Of a DNA stretch of 64,000 bases, positions 27,198 through 36,334 are shown one piece after another. Each line of letters begins with the position of its first letter. Position 1 is the first letter of the stretch. Under the pieces are notes generated by a model. The model did not search any database. It was not told the origin of the DNA and saw only the letters and a list, made by a program, of their open reading frames with translations. This DNA is from Corallococcus coralloides DSM 2259 (GTDB lineage Bacteria > Myxococcota > Myxococcia > Myxococcales > Myxococcaceae). Made by a program: the position numbers and the translations under genes. Where the stretch lies: positions 2,232,001 to 2,296,000 of the forward strand of contig NC_017030.1 in NCBI RefSeq assembly GCF_000255295.1. The letters run 5' to 3'.

Positions 27198-28383
27198 CAC
27201 GCCCGTCCCTGAAATCATCTTCGAGCCCGGGCTGCCGGGGTGTGGCCGCCGCGTGGTGCGGGGACTGCCCCGGCCGCTCCCCGACGTGGGCAACGACTTC
27301 GACTGGCAGGTGCGCGACTTCGACGGCTTCCGCCGCTTCATGATGGAGGAGCTGGCGGCGCGCTTCCCGGAGCGCCAGCGCTGGACGGCGGCGGACATCG
27401 AGGTCGTCCTGGTGGAGGTGCTGTCGGCGGTGCTCGACCAGCTGTCGGACATGGCGGACCGGGTCGCCGCCGAGTCCTTCCTGGAGACCGCGCGCCGGCC
27501 GGAGTCCGTGCGGCGGCTGTTGCGGCTCATCGGCTACGACGCGGAGCGCATGGCCTTCGCCGCGGGAGACATCCGCACCAACCCGGCGGCGGATGGGGCG
27601 GGGGCGAGGACGGAGCTGGAGCAGGCCTGGGCGGCGAACCCCTTCTTGATGGAGGCGGCGCGGCGCGCGGGGCCTCGCGAGCTGCACGTCCAGCGGCGCA
27701 TGGTGACGGTGGAGGACTACGGCGGGATGCTGGAGGAGCACCCGCTGGTCCGCCACGCGCAGGCCTCGCTGGAGTGGGGCGGCTCGTGGACCGTCGTGCG
27801 GGTGGCCATCATCGGGGGGAATGACCGGGTGCTGGATGCCGTGGAGGGCACGAGCGCCGCGGCCACCACGCCCGCGGACCTGCGCAAGCGCGTGGAGCGC
27901 TTCCACATCGAGCGGGGGCTGGATGCGCCGCACTGGCCGGACACCACCCTGCGCACGTTGCTGGGCGGCTACGTGGAGACGTACCGGATGATTGGCCAGG
28001 AGGTGCAGCTCCAGGACGCGGTGCCGGTGGGCATCCAGCTGGCGTTCACCGTCCAGGTGGGGCCGGACTACTTCCAGTCCGAGGTCCGCTCCGCGGTGGA
28101 GCAGGCCCTCGGGCGCGGCCCGGGAGGGTTCTTCGAGCCGGGCCGGCTGCGCTTCGGCGAGGACGTCAACGCCAGCGACCTCATCCAGACGCTCACCGCG
28201 CTGGAGGGCGTGGAGACGGTGCAGTTGGATCAGCTCAAGCGTTTCGGCGCGCGCTACCTGGACCAGGTCGCCACCGGCCGCATCCTGCTCCAGGGCATCG
28301 AGCTGGCCACGTGTGACAACGACCCGGCCCATCCGGAGCGGGGCTCGTACACGTTGAACCTGCAGGGCGGGAGGCGAGGGTGA
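27190..28383 (+). CDS. baseplate J-like wedge protein 1
   Basis: 397 residues, GTG start at 27190 overlapping the gp25 gene. It matches the gpJ/gp6-type wedge proteins: an Asp-Ile-Glu-Val-Val-Leu-Val-Glu-Val-Leu-Ser helix, a Leu-Arg-Leu-Ile-Gly-Tyr-Asp segment, and C-terminal strands with Leu-Arg-Phe-Gly-Glu-Asp-Val. Such proteins form the baseplate ring around the hub. It overlaps the second, larger J-like gene, a pairing typical of eCIS (Pvc11/Pvc12). Confidence 0.85.
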   Translation: MADTPVPEIIFEPGLPGCGRRVVRGLPRPLPDVGNDFDWQVRDFDGFRRFMMEELAARFPERQRWTAADIEVVLVEVLSAVLDQLSDMADRVAAESFLETARRPESVRRLLRLIGYDAERMAFAAGDIRTNPAADGAGARTELEQAWAANPFLMEAARRAGPRELHVQRRMVTVEDYGGMLEEHPLVRHAQASLEWGGSWTVVRVAIIGGNDRVLDAVEGTSAAATTPADLRKRVERFHIERGLDAPHWPDTTLRTLLGGYVETYRMIGQEVQLQDAVPVGIQLAFTVQVGPDYFQSEVRSAVEQALGRGPGGFFEPGRLRFGEDVNASDLIQTLTALEGVETVQLDQLKRFGARYLDQVATGRILLQGIELATCDNDPAHPERGSYTLNLQGGRRG

Positions 28384-31271
28384 GCAAGTCAATGGACATC
28401 ACCCGGTGGAACCGGGCGGGGTTGCGGCGCATCCGCTACGTGGACGCCAACGCGGCCACGCTGCTCGAGGAGCTCCGTGCGCGATTGGACGAGCGCTTCA
28501 ACCGGCCGGAGGCGTCCGTCCGCTGGCCCGGGATGCAGGCTCCGGTTTCGGAGAGCGAGTCCGAGCGGCAGGCGCGGCTCGTGGCCCAGTACGAGGCCCC
28601 GCGCGCCTCCGTGCCGGATTGGGGGTGGGAGATTGCCCGCGCCCTGGCGCGTGCGACGCACGTCCTCACCGAGCACGTGGATGCCTATGCCAACGAGGGC
28701 TACCTGGGGACGGCGACCCAGTGGGAGAGCCTGCGCCGGCTGGTGGAGATGATCGACTACCACCCGTCGCCTCCCGCGTCGGCCTTCACGCCGCTGGTGG
28801 TGCACGCGAAGGCGGGGACGCGGGGACGGCTGGGGCGCGGCTTCGCGGTGCGGCACTCGCCGCCGGACGGGGGAGCGCCCGTCACGTTCGAGTCGCTCGA
28901 CGACCTGGACGTGGACGCGGAGCTCAACCTGCTCCGGCCCGCGGGGCATGGGGTGAGTCCGGACGCGCTGGGACACTCCACGAAGAAGCTGGTGTTGGAG
29001 GGGAGCCTCTCCGGCATCAACACGGGGGAGCCCGTCGTCCTCGAGAGCGAGGTGGATGGGCGGTGCGTGGCCTTCGTGGTGGACAGCGTCCTCCAGGAGG
29101 CGGGGACCACGACCCTGCGGGTGACCCCCACGCTCCCGAGCAACGTCTTCACGCTCGGGCGCACGCGCGTGCATGTCCGCCCCAAGGAGCGGTTGCCGGT
29201 CCAGGGGCCGCTGCGGACGGGCGGCGCGGTGGGGTTGACGCTGCGGCTGGCGGTGGAGCCGCGGGGCCTGCTCGCGGGGGACATCGTCACCGTGTCGGAC
29301 GGGCAGCGGCGCTACTACCGGCGCGTCACCGCCGTGGACGGGAAGAAGGTGGGGTTGGACCAGGGCGTCGGCGAGCTGGCCCTGTCGCAGGCGGTGCTGG
29401 CCCGGCCGGTGGTGGTGCCGGTGGCGCGGCAGATGGGGAAGCGGATCCTCACCTCGAGCGAGCCGCCCACGGCGGCGTACTTCGTCCAGGTCCCCGGTGC
29501 CTGGCAGCGCTTGAACGGGGAGACGCTGGGGGACCCGCGCGCCTTCGAGGACCCGGTGCGGGAGTACGAGGTGCACGTGGTGTCCGCCGCCGAGGTCCCG
29601 GTGGAGACCTCCGAGGAGGCGAATCGAGGCTACACCCTGCTCAAGCTCACCCAGCGGCTCGGTGCGGGAGAGACGGAGGCGTCGCTGCTCAACCCGCAGT
29701 CCTTCCTGGCGCCGCCGCCCGCGTCCGCGGGGGGCTGGGAGGTGGACACCTTCCTGATGGCGGACGACTCGGCGTCGTTGCTGCCACGGACCCTGTGGGC
29801 GGACAAGCCCAAGGGGATTTCGGCGGGGGACTTCGCGGTGGTGGTGACGGGCGTGCAGGCCTCGTGGGGGCGGCTGGCCTCGGTGGCGAACAACGCCGAG
29901 CTGGGGCGCACGGAGCTTGTCCCCGTGGACGGCTGGCAGGGCCGGGGCGGGGGAGAGTTTCCCCGAGCGGAGACGCGCGTGTACGGCCGCTTCCAGGAGG
30001 TGGCGCGGCTGGTGGGGTGGGACGAGAACGCCACGCCGCTGTCCGGCACGCAGGTGCCGCTGGACACGGTGCCACGGGGCCTGACGTTCGGCCGCGCCGT
30101 GGTGGTGCGGCAGGAGGGCGGCACGGCGCCGCCGCTGCTCACGCGCGTGCAGGGCACCGGCGAGGGCTTCGTCGCGCTGGTGGACCCGCTGCCTTCCGGC
30201 AGCACGGTGGACAACCTGGTCCTCCACGCGAACGTCGTCCTGGTGGGGCACGGAGAGCGCAAGCCCGAGGAGGTGCTGGGCAGCGGAGACGCCACCCAGA
30301 CCGGGCAGGCGTTCGTGCTGCGGGAGCGCGGCCTCTCGTTCGTCGCGGACTCCACGCGCGCGTCGGGCGTGCGCGCGGACCTGGAGGTGAAGGTGGCGGG
30401 CCGCCGCTGGCAGGCGGTGGAGAGCCTGCGTGAGTCGGGCCCCACGGACCCGCACTACACGGTGCGCCTGGTGCGCGACGGGGAGCTGGCGGTCGTCTTC
30501 GGTGATGGGCGCAACGGCCGGCGACTGCCGACGGGCGCGAACAACGTGCGGGTGGGCTTCCGCGCGGGCTCGGGGCTGCGAGGCAACCTGCCCGCGGGCA
30601 GCCTCGCGAAGCCGAGCCGGCCGCATGCGCTGGTGGAGGCGGTGGAGCAGCCGCTGCCCGCTTCGGGGGGCAATGACATGGAGGACGTGGAGGCGCTGCG
30701 CCGCACCGCGCCCGCCACGGTGCTGACGCTGGAGCGCGCGGTGTCGACGGAGGACTTTGCCAGCCTCGCCATGGGCCACAGCAGCGTCTGGCAGGCGCGC
30801 GCGCTGCTCAAGCGCAACCCCGGCTCCCGCATGGAGCTGGTGGAGGTGGTGGTGGTGCCCGCGGACGGTGGAGAGCTGGGGCCCCTGAAGCAGTCCCTGG
30901 CGGACTTCCTGCGTGCCCACGCGCTGCCGGGCGTGGAGGTGTCGCTCTCCCGATATCTCAGCGAGCCGGTGACGCTCGACGTGGAGGTGGAGGTGGACAC
31001 GCGGGCCTTCAACCCGGACGCGGTGGTGCAGGCGGTGCGGGCAGCGCTGCTGGACGCGCTGTCGCTGCGGCACCGGGGGCTGGGACAGGCGCTGTACCTC
31101 AGTGACGTCTACAAGGTGGTGGAGGCCGTGACGGGTGTGGAGAGTTCCATCTGTGTGATGGCCGGTGTGCCGGGACTGCAGCGCAAGGACGCGCCGTCCG
31201 GCGCGCACGTCGTCTACCTGGCGCCGGAGGGGCAGGACCTGTCCGTGCGCTTCAAGGAGTACTCACTGTGA
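28380..31271 (+). CDS. large baseplate J-like protein (Pvc12-type)
   Basis: 963 residues, GTG start at 28380 (overlap of 4 bp). The C-terminal half contains the J-like core: a Val-Val-Phe-Gly-Asp-Gly-Arg-Asn-Gly-Arg-Arg-Leu-Pro motif near residue 705, then Thr-Glu-Asp-Phe near residue 795 and a Val-Val-Val-Pro-Ala-Asp segment. The N-terminal 650 residues are beta-rich and variable, as in other large eCIS wedge proteins. It should connect the inner baseplate to fibres. A long antisense frame covers the gene but is a high-GC artefact. Confidence 0.88.
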   Translation: MSKSMDITRWNRAGLRRIRYVDANAATLLEELRARLDERFNRPEASVRWPGMQAPVSESESERQARLVAQYEAPRASVPDWGWEIARALARATHVLTEHVDAYANEGYLGTATQWESLRRLVEMIDYHPSPPASAFTPLVVHAKAGTRGRLGRGFAVRHSPPDGGAPVTFESLDDLDVDAELNLLRPAGHGVSPDALGHSTKKLVLEGSLSGINTGEPVVLESEVDGRCVAFVVDSVLQEAGTTTLRVTPTLPSNVFTLGRTRVHVRPKERLPVQGPLRTGGAVGLTLRLAVEPRGLLAGDIVTVSDGQRRYYRRVTAVDGKKVGLDQGVGELALSQAVLARPVVVPVARQMGKRILTSSEPPTAAYFVQVPGAWQRLNGETLGDPRAFEDPVREYEVHVVSAAEVPVETSEEANRGYTLLKLTQRLGAGETEASLLNPQSFLAPPPASAGGWEVDTFLMADDSASLLPRTLWADKPKGISAGDFAVVVTGVQASWGRLASVANNAELGRTELVPVDGWQGRGGGEFPRAETRVYGRFQEVARLVGWDENATPLSGTQVPLDTVPRGLTFGRAVVVRQEGGTAPPLLTRVQGTGEGFVALVDPLPSGSTVDNLVLHANVVLVGHGERKPEEVLGSGDATQTGQAFVLRERGLSFVADSTRASGVRADLEVKVAGRRWQAVESLRESGPTDPHYTVRLVRDGELAVVFGDGRNGRRLPTGANNVRVGFRAGSGLRGNLPAGSLAKPSRPHALVEAVEQPLPASGGNDMEDVEALRRTAPATVLTLERAVSTEDFASLAMGHSSVWQARALLKRNPGSRMELVEVVVVPADGGELGPLKQSLADFLRAHALPGVEVSLSRYLSEPVTLDVEVEVDTRAFNPDAVVQAVRAALLDALSLRHRGLGQALYLSDVYKVVEAVTGVESSICVMAGVPGLQRKDAPSGAHVVYLAPEGQDLSVRFKEYSL

Positions 31272-32884
31272 GCTCGGGAAGCGGGGGTACGGGGAGCGGG
31301 CTCGGCGCGCAGCTCTACGGGCTGCTGCCGGAGGTGTACCGCACGCGCGACAACGGCGATTTGCGCGACTACCTCGGGTCTTGTGGCGAGGTGCTGGACC
31401 TGGTCCGCGGGGTGATGGCCCAGCGGTTGGCGGATGCGTTCCCGGACCATCCGGACGCCCAGGGCTGGACGCTGCCGTACCTGGCGGAGCTCCTGGACGT
31501 GAAGCTGCTGTCGCCCGCGGAGCCGGAGCAGCGGCGTGAGCTGTCCCAGGCCGTGTCGCTGCGCCAGCGCAAGGGCACGCCCGGGTCGGTGGCCGAGGTC
31601 GCCCAGGACGTCGGCCAGTATGCGTGGGACACGGAGGACCCGCGCAACGAGCCGTCCGAGCCTGTCTACCTCCAGGAGGGTTGGAGGCGGGTGGCGGTGA
31701 CGCCGCGCGTGGGACAGCCGTTGCTGCCGCCGGAGTCGCTCGGGGCCCTGCCACTTCCGGCGGGGGCGCCAGCGCGACGGCACCCGGCGCTGCCCGCGGC
31801 GACGGTGGACCTTCGTTACCTGTCCCGCAAGGTGGCGCTGCCGCCGCGTGGGGATGGTTCGTCGCGGCCGCCGTTGCAGGAGAACGTGCACGGCATCCCC
31901 GCGGCGCCCGGCCACTTCGACGACGTCTCCCGGCGGACGCCGGACCTGCGCCGGCCCTCCGCGAGGCAGGGACAGGTCCACCCCAAGCGCGTCGCGGTCT
32001 TCACGCTGCCCAGGGTGGGGTTCTTCCCTCCGGGCTGGGAGTTCGGAGACACGCGCCCGCTGCCCGTGCCCCCGGAGCCGTCGCGCGTGCTGCCCCGGCG
32101 CCGTCAGGGGCCCCTGACGCCCGAGCCGGAGTCGGGCGCCTACGTCCTCGAGAACCTCGTCCTCCCTGAGGGAGAGGACGTCATCGTCAGCAATCGGCCG
32201 CTGGTGATGCGCAACTGCGTCGTCCAGGGAAACATGTACATCGACGTCTCCGATACCTCGCACGTCATCGAGGACTCCATCGTCACGGGGATGGTGACGA
32301 AGAACCTGGGGAACGAGCTCGTCGTCCGCCGCTCCGCCTTCGGCCACCTCCAGTTGGAGGCGGGCACGTTGGACGTGGTCGGCGCGACGGTGGAGGACAG
32401 CCTCCTGGGTTCACTGGAGAGCACGGCGTTGATCACGTTGCTGAGCGTGACGGTGCTCGGCTCGATGGACGCGGCGCGGTGCTTCGCCAACGACTCGCTC
32501 TTCGCGGGCTCCGTCACTCCCCACCCCGGGGTGGGCAACTGCTTCCGCTACTGCCGGCTGCCAGCGGCCGCGCTGGGGGCGTACACCGTGGAGGGGCAGC
32601 CCGCGGAGGCGTACGCGTGTACGAGCGAGGTGCCCCGTTTCCGCGCCGCCGTCTTCGGAGCCCCCGGCGCTGGCGTGCTCGCGAGCGACAGCGGCGCGAG
32701 GCTGCTCGATGGCGCGGAGGATGGAGGGGAGCTGGGAGCCTACCGCCACCGTCGCTATGCGTTGCGCGACGAGGCGGTGCTCGCCCGGCTCCGTGAATCC
32801 CTGCCCGCGGGCATGAGCGCCATCCTGGTTCCCGACGAGCGGCTCGGCCTGGCCCTGCCCGTCGTCACGCCTCCTTCCACCTGA
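31268..32884 (+). CDS. tail protein I-like protein with beta-helix extension
   Basis: 538 residues, GTG start at 31268. Residues 1-130 match tail protein I (gpI): Leu-Leu-Pro-Glu-Val-Tyr-Arg-Thr-Arg-Asp, then a Leu-Pro-Tyr-Leu-Ala-Glu-Leu-Leu-Asp-Val helix. From about residue 285 to 480, regularly spaced short strands (Val-Met-Arg-Asn-Cys-Val-Val, Ile-Glu-Asp-Ser-Ile-Val and similar) predict a right-handed parallel beta-helix. gpI attaches fibres to the baseplate; the beta-helix may be a built-in surface or sugar-binding module. Confidence 0.8.
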   Translation: MSSGSGGTGSGLGAQLYGLLPEVYRTRDNGDLRDYLGSCGEVLDLVRGVMAQRLADAFPDHPDAQGWTLPYLAELLDVKLLSPAEPEQRRELSQAVSLRQRKGTPGSVAEVAQDVGQYAWDTEDPRNEPSEPVYLQEGWRRVAVTPRVGQPLLPPESLGALPLPAGAPARRHPALPAATVDLRYLSRKVALPPRGDGSSRPPLQENVHGIPAAPGHFDDVSRRTPDLRRPSARQGQVHPKRVAVFTLPRVGFFPPGWEFGDTRPLPVPPEPSRVLPRRRQGPLTPEPESGAYVLENLVLPEGEDVIVSNRPLVMRNCVVQGNMYIDVSDTSHVIEDSIVTGMVTKNLGNELVVRRSAFGHLQLEAGTLDVVGATVEDSLLGSLESTALITLLSVTVLGSMDAARCFANDSLFAGSVTPHPGVGNCFRYCRLPAAALGAYTVEGQPAEAYACTSEVPRFRAAVFGAPGAGVLASDSGARLLDGAEDGGELGAYRHRRYALRDEAVLARLRESLPAGMSAILVPDERLGLALPVVTPPST

Positions 32885-32916
32885 TTCCCGCTTCGACTCC
32901 AGCGGAGTTCCTCATC

Positions 32917-34779
32917 ATGAAGACCCAGATTTCACGCGACTCCCACGACTCCTCCAAGCGCTACTCCGGCGTCTACCAGCAGCAGGGGCGGATGCTCACC
33001 GACGCGGACTGGAACGAGTTGGTGTCCATCATCAACGACCGCGTCACCAGCGCGCTGCGGGACGTGGTGGGCAGCGGCGGCCCTGCCACCGGCAAACTGC
33101 TCATCTCCAACACGCTGCAGATGACGCCCGGCAGCGTCTACGCGGACGGGCTGATGGCCACGCTGCCCGGCACGACGCCCTTCACCTACGCCACCCAGCC
33201 GGACTTCCCGTTGGCTCCGGGGACACCCGCGGTGAACGAGAGCCTCTACGCGGACGTCTGGGAGCGGCCGGTGCTGTTCCTGGAGGACCCGAACCTCCAG
33301 GACCCGGGGCTGCACGGCGCGGACACGTGCACACGCACGCAGGTGATGCTGCAGATCAAGCGCTGCCCCGCGGGCCAGCAACCCACGGATCCGCTCGTCA
33401 ACCCGGGGCGGGGCAACGCGCCGCTCACCTTGTCCCAGCGCGTGGGGGGCACGGGGCCCGCCGCCCAGTTCACGGGCAACTACCTCTTCCGGCTGGAGGT
33501 GCATGACGTGAAGGGCTCGCCCACGGCCCCCAGCGAGCTCACGTTGAAGTGGTCGAGCGAGAACGCGGCCGAGGCCTACGCGAACGGGCCTGGCGTGCCC
33601 CAGGACTACCAGGGCAACGACTGGCTCTACGAGTTCTACAACGCCGCGACGGAGCGCCACCTGGGCGTGCACCTCGGCACGCCGCCAGCGGGGTTCCCCT
33701 CGCGCGGCCTGTTGAAGGAGGGCTACCCGGTCTCCGTGCCCGACGCGGCCACGTACCCGTTCGTGCGCAGGTGGGACGGCTGGTGCACGCTGACGCGCAA
33801 CACCACGACGGGAGTCTGGACCTTCGTCAGCGGCGGGAGGGATCGCGGCGCGCCGCTGTCCACGGCCAACGCGCAGGGCGTGCATGGCCATGTGCGCATC
33901 GATAACGGCGTGCTGCACCTGGAGCTCCAGGACCTGGCGCTCGCGCTCACCCTGACGGGAGGGGGCACCACCAGCCGCGCCTTCGTCGCCGGGGACTACT
34001 GGCTGGCGCCCGTGCGCGAACAGGATGCCGCGGGGGACCAGCTCCTGAGCGGCGCGCAGCCCGTGGGGCTCCTCCACCGCTACGTGAAGCTGGGCGTCAT
34101 CGCCGCGGGCTCCTTCACGCCGGAGCGGACGCTGGGGTTCCCCTCGTTGACACGGCTGATGTCGCCGTCCGTGGGGGACTCGGGGGCGAACTACGTCGGC
34201 ACGGAGGCGCACGCGGACGTGACGGGCACCACGGTGCAGTCACAGCTCAGCTCGCTCCTCCCCGTGTTGAACAAGGCGAACTCCGCGACGAATGGGTCGA
34301 ACCTGATTGGCAGCGCGGCCATCACCGGCACGCCGAAGAACCTGACGGCGGGCACGGTCCGGAGCCAGCTCACCCAGCTCGTCACCCACCTCAACACCCA
34401 CGTGGCGTCGAACTCCACGGACCACGACACGCGCTACTACCCGCGAACGGAAGCGAACACGGCATTCGCTTCCGCGAGCCACCACCACGATGCGAGGTAC
34501 CCCTCGATTCTCTACCAGTGGGCGTTCAGCCTGAACCATGGCGGGTCATGGTCGATGGTGCTGCCCCGCTTCACCCAGCCGCCGCTCGTCGCGCTGGGAC
34601 TGAAGGTGCTGGTCCCTCAGGGAAACGAGGATGACCACTACTTCGTCTACAACGGGCCGATCCACTCGCAAGTCAGGGTGGAGCTCTATTTCGGGACGAG
34701 CAGCTCCCAGCAGCTCATCGTGTGGAACAGCTCCAACGAGAACGTCGACGTGCACCTTCGCCTGTTCGACGTGCGGTAG
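32917..34779 (+). CDS. DUF6519-like tail fibre/tip protein
   Basis: 620 residues. The N-terminus (Phe/Tyr-Ser-Gly-Val-Tyr-Gln-Gln-Gln-Gly-Arg-Met-Leu-Thr-Asp-Ala-Asp-Trp-Asn-Glu) is the DUF6519 signature common at the end of eCIS operons. Near the C-terminus two Asp-(Thr/Ala)-Arg-Tyr motifs next to His-rich turns resemble the repeats of phage tail fibres, suggesting a trimeric shaft and a receptor-binding tip (residues about 540-620). Last gene of the operon; the next gene is convergent 9 bp away, with no obvious hairpin between them. Confidence 0.78.
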   Translation: MKTQISRDSHDSSKRYSGVYQQQGRMLTDADWNELVSIINDRVTSALRDVVGSGGPATGKLLISNTLQMTPGSVYADGLMATLPGTTPFTYATQPDFPLAPGTPAVNESLYADVWERPVLFLEDPNLQDPGLHGADTCTRTQVMLQIKRCPAGQQPTDPLVNPGRGNAPLTLSQRVGGTGPAAQFTGNYLFRLEVHDVKGSPTAPSELTLKWSSENAAEAYANGPGVPQDYQGNDWLYEFYNAATERHLGVHLGTPPAGFPSRGLLKEGYPVSVPDAATYPFVRRWDGWCTLTRNTTTGVWTFVSGGRDRGAPLSTANAQGVHGHVRIDNGVLHLELQDLALALTLTGGGTTSRAFVAGDYWLAPVREQDAAGDQLLSGAQPVGLLHRYVKLGVIAAGSFTPERTLGFPSLTRLMSPSVGDSGANYVGTEAHADVTGTTVQSQLSSLLPVLNKANSATNGSNLIGSAAITGTPKNLTAGTVRSQLTQLVTHLNTHVASNSTDHDTRYYPRTEANTAFASASHHHDARYPSILYQWAFSLNHGGSWSMVLPRFTQPPLVALGLKVLVPQGNEDDHYFVYNGPIHSQVRVELYFGTSSSQQLIVWNSSNENVDVHLRLFDVR

Positions 34780-34788
34780 GTCCCGGGG

Positions 34789-35817
34789 TCATCCCTGGGA
34801 GCGCAGCAACGCCTCCAGCTCCGGGCATGAGAGCCCGGAGTGCGAAGCCATCGCCTCCAGGAGGGCCGTGCGCGCCGGGCCCTCCTGCAGCCGGAGGAAG
34901 ATGGGGGAGAGCTCTTCGATGGCCTTCTTCCGCTCGGAGGCGGAGGCGCCGCGCCCCTGAGGCAGGGCGGTGGCGAGGAGGTAGTCGGTGAGGGGGCGCG
35001 CCTCGGAGAGCAGGCGGCGCATGGCTCCGGCTCCGGCGCGGAGGATGAACTCGTCCGGGTCCTCCTTGCCGGGGAGCTGCACCACGCGCGTCCTCGGGAC
35101 GTAGAGCAGCAACAGGTCGCTGGCCTGCTGGATGCCTCGCCAGCCTCCGATGTCTGGATCCAACATGACCACCAGCTCGCGGGCCCCCGCGGCGAGCAGC
35201 AAGTCGATCCGGGGCGTGCTCAGGGTGGTGGAGATGAGGCTGACGCTGTGGGGGAAGCCGGCCTGGTGCAGCAGCATGCAGTCGAAGCCTCCCTCGACGA
35301 CGATGGCGGAGCCCTCGCCGCGGATGGCGTCGCGGGCGTGCGTCAGCCCGAAGAGCGTCGTGTCGCGGATGAAGATGGAGGAGTTCCGGGTCTCCAGGTA
35401 CTTGAGTCGTTGATGGGGAGGGAGGTCCCGTCCGATGAATGAGAGGGGTTGTCCTTCCGGGGAGCAGAACGGGAGCATGACGCGCTGCCGGAAGTAGTCC
35501 GTGTGGCGGTCGCCCGCCCTCGGCTGGCGCAACACGCCCGCACGCTCACCCGCATCGAGGAGTTCCTCGCGTGCGAGTGCTTCCGCCAGCGCCGTCCCCG
35601 AGGCAGAGGCGTAGCCGAGACCGAAGGCCCGGGCACTCTCCCGCGTGACTCCGCGCGAGGCGATGTAATCCCTCGCGGCCTGTCCCTCCTCATCGTCCCA
35701 GAGACGCGATTGGAAATGGGTTGCAGCGAGGGTGATACACCGATGGATTTCCTCGCGTTCCAGTCGGGCCGCCTGCTGGAAAGCCTTCTCCTCTCCGCGC
35801 GCCTCGGTCTTGCTCAT
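34789..35817 (-). CDS. DnaG-type primase core/Toprim protein without zinc finger
   Basis: 342 residues from the ATG at 35817; the frame is open to 36051 but the extra N-terminus has no family features. It shows the DnaG catalytic core: an Arg-Gly-Val-Thr-Arg-Glu-Ser-Ala helix, an Arg-Val-Met-Leu-Pro-Phe strand, and a Toprim domain with Val-Val-Glu-Gly-Gly-Phe-Asp and Asp-Pro-Asp-Ile-Gly-Gly. The CHC2 zinc-binding domain of true DnaG is absent, and so is a helicase-binding tail. Possibilities are a plasmid/phage-type primase fragment or a Toprim protein with another role. It is convergent with the eCIS operon. Confidence 0.72.
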   Translation of the reverse strand: MSKTEARGEEKAFQQAARLEREEIHRCITLAATHFQSRLWDDEEGQAARDYIASRGVTRESARAFGLGYASASGTALAEALAREELLDAGERAGVLRQPRAGDRHTDYFRQRVMLPFCSPEGQPLSFIGRDLPPHQRLKYLETRNSSIFIRDTTLFGLTHARDAIRGEGSAIVVEGGFDCMLLHQAGFPHSVSLISTTLSTPRIDLLLAAGARELVVMLDPDIGGWRGIQQASDLLLLYVPRTRVVQLPGKEDPDEFILRAGAGAMRRLLSEARPLTDYLLATALPQGRGASASERKKAIEELSPIFLRLQEGPARTALLEAMASHSGLSCPELEALLRSQG

Positions 35818-36334
35818 GAATGACAGGATAGCGCAGGAATGGCGCTCACGCCCTGTGACTCGCGCGAATGCGCGGTACTGACGCAGTTGGTTGGCGGCGG
35901 CGACATGCACGAAGATCTGGTGCAGGACGGCGACGCCAGCCCGCCCCAGAACGGCATGCCGCGCGACGCCCGCGCCATCGCCGGAGTGCTCCACGTGTGC
36001 GGCATGAATCGGCAGGTCTATCGCCGCGAGGGGCAAGACCCGTGGCGCCATCTCTCAGACGAGAATCGACTGACGGGCAGCCACAGGACAGACGCGCGGC
36101 GGCGCGGTCGAGGACGAACTCCGCATCACGCACTCGAGGGAGGTCGTCGGCGTTCTCGCGCCGCCCTCTGCTTGTGCACGTGAACCTCGACCTGTCGCTG
36201 CCGGAAATTCGCGCTCAGTGCTGCGTCAGCGAACGCGTTATTGCATGCACGGTACTGCGAATGGGACTCCAAAGCCTGGCGGTTTTCCCCGGCCGCTACG
36301 CCCAGGGTGCTCAGATGCGGCTTGCCGAGGCCCC
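35818..36334. other. intergenic region, no gene recognised
   Basis: 517 bp between two minus-strand genes. Several frames are open on both strands but none has family resemblance, a good ribosome site or consistent codon bias. A decayed gene is possible; I see no IS end, hairpin or repeat in it. Confidence 0.4.

Noticed and set aside
28389-31208. 939-codon minus-strand frame opposite the large J-like gene
   Set aside because: Same artefact; the product is His/Arg/Leu-rich low complexity, while the plus strand encodes a recognised baseplate protein.
16899-34779. Type VI secretion system
   Set aside because: No TssJLM membrane complex, TssBC two-part sheath or ClpV; gp25, J, DUF4255, DUF4157 and the Pvc15-type ATPase fit an eCIS.
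35839-36183. 115-codon plus-strand gene upstream of the Toprim gene
   Set aside because: Composition changes along its length, with no start signal or recognisable motif.
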